This document shows, piece by piece, positions 60,168 to 64,000 of a stretch of 64,000 nt of DNA (position 1 is the first letter of the stretch; each line of letters begins with the position of its first letter). The DNA lies in the NCBI GenBank assembly GCA_019749945.1, contig JAIEPF010000008.1, forward strand, positions 1 through 64,000. Direction: 5' to 3'. This stretch comes from Burkholderiales bacterium. GTDB lineage: Bacteria; Pseudomonadota; Gammaproteobacteria; Burkholderiales; SG8-41. Made by a program: the position numbers and the translations under genes. A model generated the notes under the pieces. The model saw only the letters and a program-made list of their open reading frames with translations. It did not search any database and was not told the origin of the DNA.

Positions 60168-60239
60168 AGTGATGAATGATGAGCGAAAACCGATGTGCCC
60201 CGGGTTTCGTTCATCACTCCGCGCTCATCATTCATCACT
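60168..60239. repeat. ATGA-unit inverted array between sspA and sspB
   Basis: AGTGATGAATGATGAGCG (60168-60185) and its exact complement (60222-60239), 18 bp each, flank a 36-base loop. The left arm extends into further ATGAGTG units. Architecture is the same as in the CACAGAG and octamer arrays: short units, inverted arms, intercistronic position. Confidence 0.85.
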
Positions 60240-60246
60240 TGCTCCT

Positions 60247-60846
60247 CTATTTCCTCATCACCTTCTCGGAGGCGGTCAGCGCGTCGATGTAGGCCGGGCG
60301 GCTGAACAGGCGTTCGGCGTATTTCATCAGCGGCGCGGCCTGCTTGCCCAACTGGATGCCGTAATGGTCGAGGCGCCACAGCAGCGGCGCAATCGCCACG
60401 TCGAGCATCGAGAACTCCTCGCCCAGCATGTACTTCTGCTTGGCGAACACCGGCGCGATCTGGGTCAGGCTGTCGCGGATGGTCTGGCGGCCCTTGTCGG
60501 CCTGTTTCTGCGTGCCCTTCTCGATGTGGATGACATGCGAGAACATTTCCTGCTCGAAGCGGAACAGGAACAGCCGCGCCCGCGCGCGCATCACCGGATC
60601 CGCCGGCATCAGCTGCGGATGCGGGAAACGGTCGTCGATGTATTCGTTGATGATGTTCGATTCGTAGAGAATCAGGTCGCGTTCGACCAGCACCGGCACC
60701 TGGTTGTACGGATTCATCACCGCGAGGTCTTCCGGCTTGTTAAAGAGGTCGACGTCGATGATCTGGAAATCCATGCCTTTTTCGTAGAGCACGAAGCGGC
60801 AGCGCTGGCTGAAGGGACAGGTGGTGCCGGAGTAGAGTGTCATCAT
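60247..60846 (-). CDS. sspA: stringent starvation protein A, glutathione S-transferase fold
   Basis: 199 residues. The thioredoxin-like N-domain begins MTLYSGTTCPFSQRCRFVLY, then the cis-Pro motif NPYNQVPVLVERDL and the ESNIINEYIDDRFPHP segment; the all-helical C-domain follows. SspA binds RNA polymerase sigma-70 complexes and affects stress and phage gene expression. It lies 104 bases downstream of the cytochrome c1 gene, in the conserved petABC-sspAB order. The start can be either of two adjacent ATG codons (60846 or 60843). Confidence 0.95.
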   Translation of the reverse strand: MMTLYSGTTCPFSQRCRFVLYEKGMDFQIIDVDLFNKPEDLAVMNPYNQVPVLVERDLILYESNIINEYIDDRFPHPQLMPADPVMRARARLFLFRFEQEMFSHVIHIEKGTQKQADKGRQTIRDSLTQIAPVFAKQKYMLGEEFSMLDVAIAPLLWRLDHYGIQLGKQAAPLMKYAERLFSRPAYIDALTASEKVMRK

Positions 60847-60950
60847 GATGGTTTATCCGTAACGGAACAGCAGGTCAGTCGTAAGGCGGCCAGAGGAACA
60901 AAGGGGCCGTGACGCGACTGGCGCGCACGGCCCCGGCGGTCGACTGAGGG

Positions 60951-61715
60951 TCAGTGCACGTCCTTCCAGTACTCCTTCTTCAGTGCATATACCAAAACAA
61001 ATAACAGGCCCAGCGCCATCAGCACGAACATGCCGATGGTCTTGCGGTTGCCGCGCACCGGCTCGGCCATGAACACCATGTAGTTCACCAGGTCGGCGAC
61101 CATCTCGTCGTACTGGGCGGGGGTCAGCTGGCCCGGCTTGTCGAGCTTCAGGGCCATTTCGGTTTTCATGTAACCCGGACCCTGCACCTTGCGCTCAACC
61201 AGCACCTGCTCGCCCTGCAGTTCCCACAGCGCGTGTGGCATGCCGACATTGGCATACACGGTGTTGTTCCAGCCGGTGGGCCGCTCGGCGTCGCGGTAAA
61301 AGCCGCGCAGGTAGGTGTACAGCCAGTCGGCACCGCTGCCATCGGCGGATGCGCGCGAACGCGCGACCACCGACAGGTCCGGCGGTGTGGCGCCAAACCA
61401 GTTCTTGGCGTCTTTCGCATCCATCGCGATGCGCATCAACTCCCCGACCTTGACGCCGGTGAACACCAGGTTGTCGCGGATCTGCGCTTCGGTGAGGCCG
61501 ATGTCCTGCAGCCGGTTGTAGCGCATGTACGCCGCGCTGTGGCAGTTCAGGCAATAGTTGGCGAAGTGCCGCGCGCCGCGCTGCAGAGACGCATGGTCTT
61601 CTTCGTTGATCGGCGCACGATCCAGCTTGATGTGGTCGCCGGCCGCCAGCGCGAGCGTCGGCACCAGCAGCAGGGCCGCGATTAAACTATTGATTTTATT
61701 CATTTTTTTAATCAT
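60951..61715 (-). CDS. petC: cytochrome c1 of the bc1 complex
   Basis: 254 residues from ATG 61715, overlapping the cytochrome b stop by one base. Signal peptide of about 24 residues (LIAALLLVPTLALA), heme motif C55LNCH59, the axial-Met region in YMKTEMALKL or nearby, and a C-terminal anchor helix (IGMFVLMALGLLFVLVYAL) ending KKEYWKDVH. It passes electrons from the Rieske centre to soluble or membrane cytochrome c. Confidence 0.96.
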   Translation of the reverse strand: MIKKMNKINSLIAALLLVPTLALAAGDHIKLDRAPINEEDHASLQRGARHFANYCLNCHSAAYMRYNRLQDIGLTEAQIRDNLVFTGVKVGELMRIAMDAKDAKNWFGATPPDLSVVARSRASADGSGADWLYTYLRGFYRDAERPTGWNNTVYANVGMPHALWELQGEQVLVERKVQGPGYMKTEMALKLDKPGQLTPAQYDEMVADLVNYMVFMAEPVRGNRKTIGMFVLMALGLLFVLVYALKKEYWKDVH

Positions 61716-63136
61716 CACATGGTCACCCGATCCGGCTCCGGCCGGGTCTTGTCCAGCGCCGAATACCAGGGCATCAGCAGGAAGAACGCGAAATAGATCA
61801 GCGTGCCGATCTGCGAAATGATGGTGCCGGCGGGGGTCACGGTCTGTGTGCCGTAATAACCCAGCACCAGGAACACGATGACAAAAATCGTCAGCGCGGC
61901 CTTGGACAGCGGACCCTTGTAGCGGATCGACTTCACCGGGCTGCGGTCCAGCCACGGCAGCAGGAAAAAAATCAGCGTCGCGGCACCCATCATCGCCACG
62001 CCCCAGACTTTGGCCTCGATCGCCAGCGGTCCGCCCTTCATCAGCACGATCACCACGAGGGCGATGACCATGGCCGCCATGCCGATGCGTTTGTCGCGCA
62101 CCGTCATCTGGATCAGCACGGCATACGCGGCCACGCCGATCGCCAGCACCAGCATGAAGTCTTCGGTAATCGCGCGCAGGATCGAGTAATACGGCGTGAA
62201 GTACCACACCGGTGCGATATGCGGCGGCGTCTTCAGCGGATCAGCCGGGATGAAGTTGTTGAACTCGAGGAAGTAGCCGCCCATTTCCGGCGCAAAAAAC
62301 ACCACCAGGAAAAACAGGAACAGGAACACCACCACGCCGACCATGTCCTTCACGGTGTAGTACGGATGGAAGGGAATGCCGTCGAGCGGCCGGCCCTGTT
62401 CGTCCTTGTGTTTCTTGATCTCGACGCCGTCCGGATTGTTCGAACCCACTTCGTGCAGCGCCATGATGTGCGCGGCGACGAGGCCGAGCAGCACCAGCGG
62501 CAGCGCGATCACGTGGAACGCGAAAAAGCGGTTCAGCGTGGCATCCGAAATCACGAAGTCGCCGCGGATCCAGGTCGACAGGTCGGGCCCGATCAGCGGC
62601 AGCGCGTCGAACAGGTTGATGATCACCTGCGCGCCCCAGAACGACATCTGGCCCCAGGGCAGCAGATAGCCGAAGAAGGCCTCGGCCATCAGGCACAGGT
62701 AGATCAGCATGCCGAAAATCCAGATCAGCTCGCGCGGCTGGCGGTACGAACCGTACATCAGCCCGCGGAACATGTGCAGGTAGACCACGATGAAAAACGC
62801 CGAGGCGCCGGTCGAGTGCATGTAGCGGATGAACCAGCCCATCGGCACGTCGCGCATGATGTATTCGACGGAGGCAAAGGCTTCAGCCGCCGACGGTTTG
62901 TAATGCATCACCAGGAAAATGCCGGTGACGATCTGGATCACCAGCACCAGCATCGCCAGGCCGCCGAAGAAGTACCAGAAGTTGAAGTTTTTCGGCGCGT
63001 AGTACTGCGACAGATGGTCGCGCCACAGGGACATCAGCGGAAAACGCTGGTCAACCCAGGTCAGCACACCGCTGATCGGGGCGTTGAGCGGACCGGCGCC
63101 GGTGAACTGTACGGGTTGTTTGGGGGTAGCAGCCAT
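61715..63136 (-). CDS. petB: cytochrome b of the bc1 complex
   Basis: 473 residues, fused full-length type with at least eight membrane helices and a C-terminal extension. Quinol-site and heme regions are seen: WFIRYMHSTGASAFFIVVYL, GYLLPWGQMSFWGAQVIINL and RFFAFHVIALPLVLLGLVAA, together with DPLKTPPHIAPVWYFTPYYS holding a PPHI/PVW-type Qo motif in place of PEWY. It begins 6 bases after the Rieske stop. Confidence 0.96.
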   Translation of the reverse strand: MAATPKQPVQFTGAGPLNAPISGVLTWVDQRFPLMSLWRDHLSQYYAPKNFNFWYFFGGLAMLVLVIQIVTGIFLVMHYKPSAAEAFASVEYIMRDVPMGWFIRYMHSTGASAFFIVVYLHMFRGLMYGSYRQPRELIWIFGMLIYLCLMAEAFFGYLLPWGQMSFWGAQVIINLFDALPLIGPDLSTWIRGDFVISDATLNRFFAFHVIALPLVLLGLVAAHIMALHEVGSNNPDGVEIKKHKDEQGRPLDGIPFHPYYTVKDMVGVVVFLFLFFLVVFFAPEMGGYFLEFNNFIPADPLKTPPHIAPVWYFTPYYSILRAITEDFMLVLAIGVAAYAVLIQMTVRDKRIGMAAMVIALVVIVLMKGGPLAIEAKVWGVAMMGAATLIFFLLPWLDRSPVKSIRYKGPLSKAALTIFVIVFLVLGYYGTQTVTPAGTIISQIGTLIYFAFFLLMPWYSALDKTRPEPDRVTM

Positions 63137-63142
63137 TTTTGA

Positions 63143-63736
63143 TCAGGCTCCCTTGCTGTCTTCGCCGATCACGATGCGCGTGTCGGACAGGTATTTGTGC
63201 GGCGGCACCACCAGGTTGTCCGGCGCGGGACGGTTTTTGTAAACGCGGCCGGCCAGATCAAACAGCGAGCCGTGGCACGGACAGTAGAACCCGCCCTGCC
63301 AGTTCGGATCGAACGCTTCCGCCTGTTTGGCAAACTTGCTTACCGGCGAGCAGCCGAGATGGGTGCAGATGCCGACCACGACCAGGTATTCATCCTTGAT
63401 CGAGCGCATTTCGTTGGTCGCATACGCCGGCTGCATTTTCTTTTTTGACTGGGGATCGGCGACGTTGCCGTCGTTGCCGCGGATGGTGTCGAGCATTTCC
63501 TTGGTGCGGCGGACGATCCACACCGGCTTGCCCTGCCATTCGACGGTGATGCGCTCACCCGGCGCCAGCACGCTCAGATCCACTTCCACCGGTGCGCCGG
63601 CCGCTTTCGCGCGCTCCGACGGCAGCATGCTCGCCACAAACGGCACCGCTGCCGCACCGGCCGCAACACCGCCGGCCACCGTGGTGGCAGCAACCAGAAA
63701 CTGCCGTTTCCCCTGATCGGTATCTTTCTCGGACAT
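63143..63736 (-). CDS. petA: Rieske iron-sulfur subunit of the bc1 complex
   Basis: 197 residues. N-terminal Tat-type anchor with a Lys-Arg pair (GKRQFLVAATTVAGGVAAGA), then the soluble Rieske domain with the cluster ligands in VGICTHLGCSPV and FYCPCHGSLFDLAG. It transfers electrons from quinol at the Qo site to cytochrome c1. First gene of petABC; AAGGGG lies 9 bases before the start. Confidence 0.97.
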   Translation of the reverse strand: MSEKDTDQGKRQFLVAATTVAGGVAAGAAAVPFVASMLPSERAKAAGAPVEVDLSVLAPGERITVEWQGKPVWIVRRTKEMLDTIRGNDGNVADPQSKKKMQPAYATNEMRSIKDEYLVVVGICTHLGCSPVSKFAKQAEAFDPNWQGGFYCPCHGSLFDLAGRVYKNRPAPDNLVVPPHKYLSDTRIVIGEDSKGA

Positions 63737-63779
63737 GCCTGTAGTCCCCTTGAGTGCGGGTTACCGCGAAAAAGGCGAC

Positions 63780-63809
63780 ATTTTACACGGGGACCGCGGT
63801 AAAAGTTAA
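63780..63809 (-). promoter_or_regulatory. predicted petABC promoter
   Basis: Minus-strand TTAACT (63804-63809), an 18 bp spacer and TAAAAT (63780-63785) resemble a sigma-70 promoter (four and five of six matches). The predicted transcript starts about 38 bases before the petA start codon. Confidence 0.5.
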
Positions 63810-64000
63810 GCGGAACCTGAAAAAATCCAATAGATTCAGTGTGTTATCGAAAGCGCTGCGGGTGATTACGCAAGCGCAACCGGCCGTGCGGGCGCACGGC
63901 GCGGGCAACACCTCATTCGCCGGATCGTCTGCTTACTTACTGCGGCGGCGACTGCGGAACCACGCGTTGCCAGGGTGACGCGCAGTTCTGCACGTACGGG
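63810..64000. other. window end without an assigned gene
   Basis: No convincing complete gene. On the minus strand a frame ending VVPQSPPQ and TAA near 63938 could be the C-terminus of a gene that starts outside the window; too little is visible to name it. A plus-strand frame of 74 codons (63754-63978) has no family features. Confidence 0.3.

Noticed and set aside
61690..61700. AATAAAATCAA motif as a further IHF site
   Set aside because: It is the start of the cytochrome c1 leader (codons for MNKIN) and lacks the TTR half of the consensus.
63754..63978. 74-codon plus-strand gene upstream of petA
   Set aside because: It crosses the predicted pet promoter, has basic low-information sequence and no family features.

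Overview
The window is GC-rich bacterial chromosome that reads as a betaproteobacterium, most likely of Burkholderiales type. Two things point there: the conserved block petA-petB-petC-sspA-sspB at the right end, and eight tricarboxylate-receptor (Bug) genes, seven with signal peptides, an expansion typical of Bordetella, Cupriavidus and relatives. No ribosomal RNA, phage, transposase, integrase or CRISPR array is seen; one tRNA (Thr, UGU) is present.

Layout. 0-3.2 kb: a Bug receptor diverging from a DapA-family lyase/aldolase and a LigI-like amidohydrolase. 3.2-5.5 kb: a vapBC toxin-antitoxin pair and an uncharacterised GHKL ATPase. 5.7-19.4 kb: a very long leftward gene train (Bug, aminotransferase, Old Yellow Enzyme, hydantoinase A and B, two Bugs, ornithine-cyclodeaminase-like enzyme, GntR regulator, Bug, luciferase-like monooxygenase, flavin reductase) with a divergent LysR regulator; it looks like one catabolic cluster. 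20.5-30.5 kb: a TAXI receptor without signal peptide, a ceramidase-like membrane protein, a leftward cluster (hydroxyacid dehydrogenase, D-threonine-aldolase-like enzyme, cupin, GlcG-like protein, LeuD-like and LeuC-like hydratase, isocitrate-lyase-family lyase), then a divergent second lyase and a Bug.

30.6-47.5 kb: a TPR/2-oxoglutarate oxygenase, an SDR / acyl-CoA dehydrogenase / ADP-forming acyl-CoA synthetase cluster, an MFS carrier overlapping a leaderless Bug-like protein, a thiamine-diphosphate enzyme with a 2-hydroxyacid dehydrogenase, and three more MFS carriers around a MITE-like element. 47.7-50.6 kb: a nucleotidyltransferase-fold protein, a methyltransferase that has the architecture of an integron gene cassette, and a Bug. 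50.7-55.7 kb: a GldA/F/G-like ABC system. 55.9-58 kb: tRNA-Thr and a dehydrogenase gene whose 3' end has been displaced by a 1 kb island. 58-64 kb: a Tat-exported amidohydrolase, sspB, sspA and the cytochrome bc1 operon.

Most genes serve uptake and oxidation of organic acids and acyl-CoA compounds. The unusual material lies between genes: an integron-type cassette with a recognisable attC; a gene 3' end duplicated on both sides of an island; intercistronic hairpins built of short tandem units; a 267 bp inverted-repeat element; and a recurring AT-rich motif that fits the IHF binding consensus. All lengths, motifs and repeats were read by eye; family names come from recognised motifs and no database search was run.
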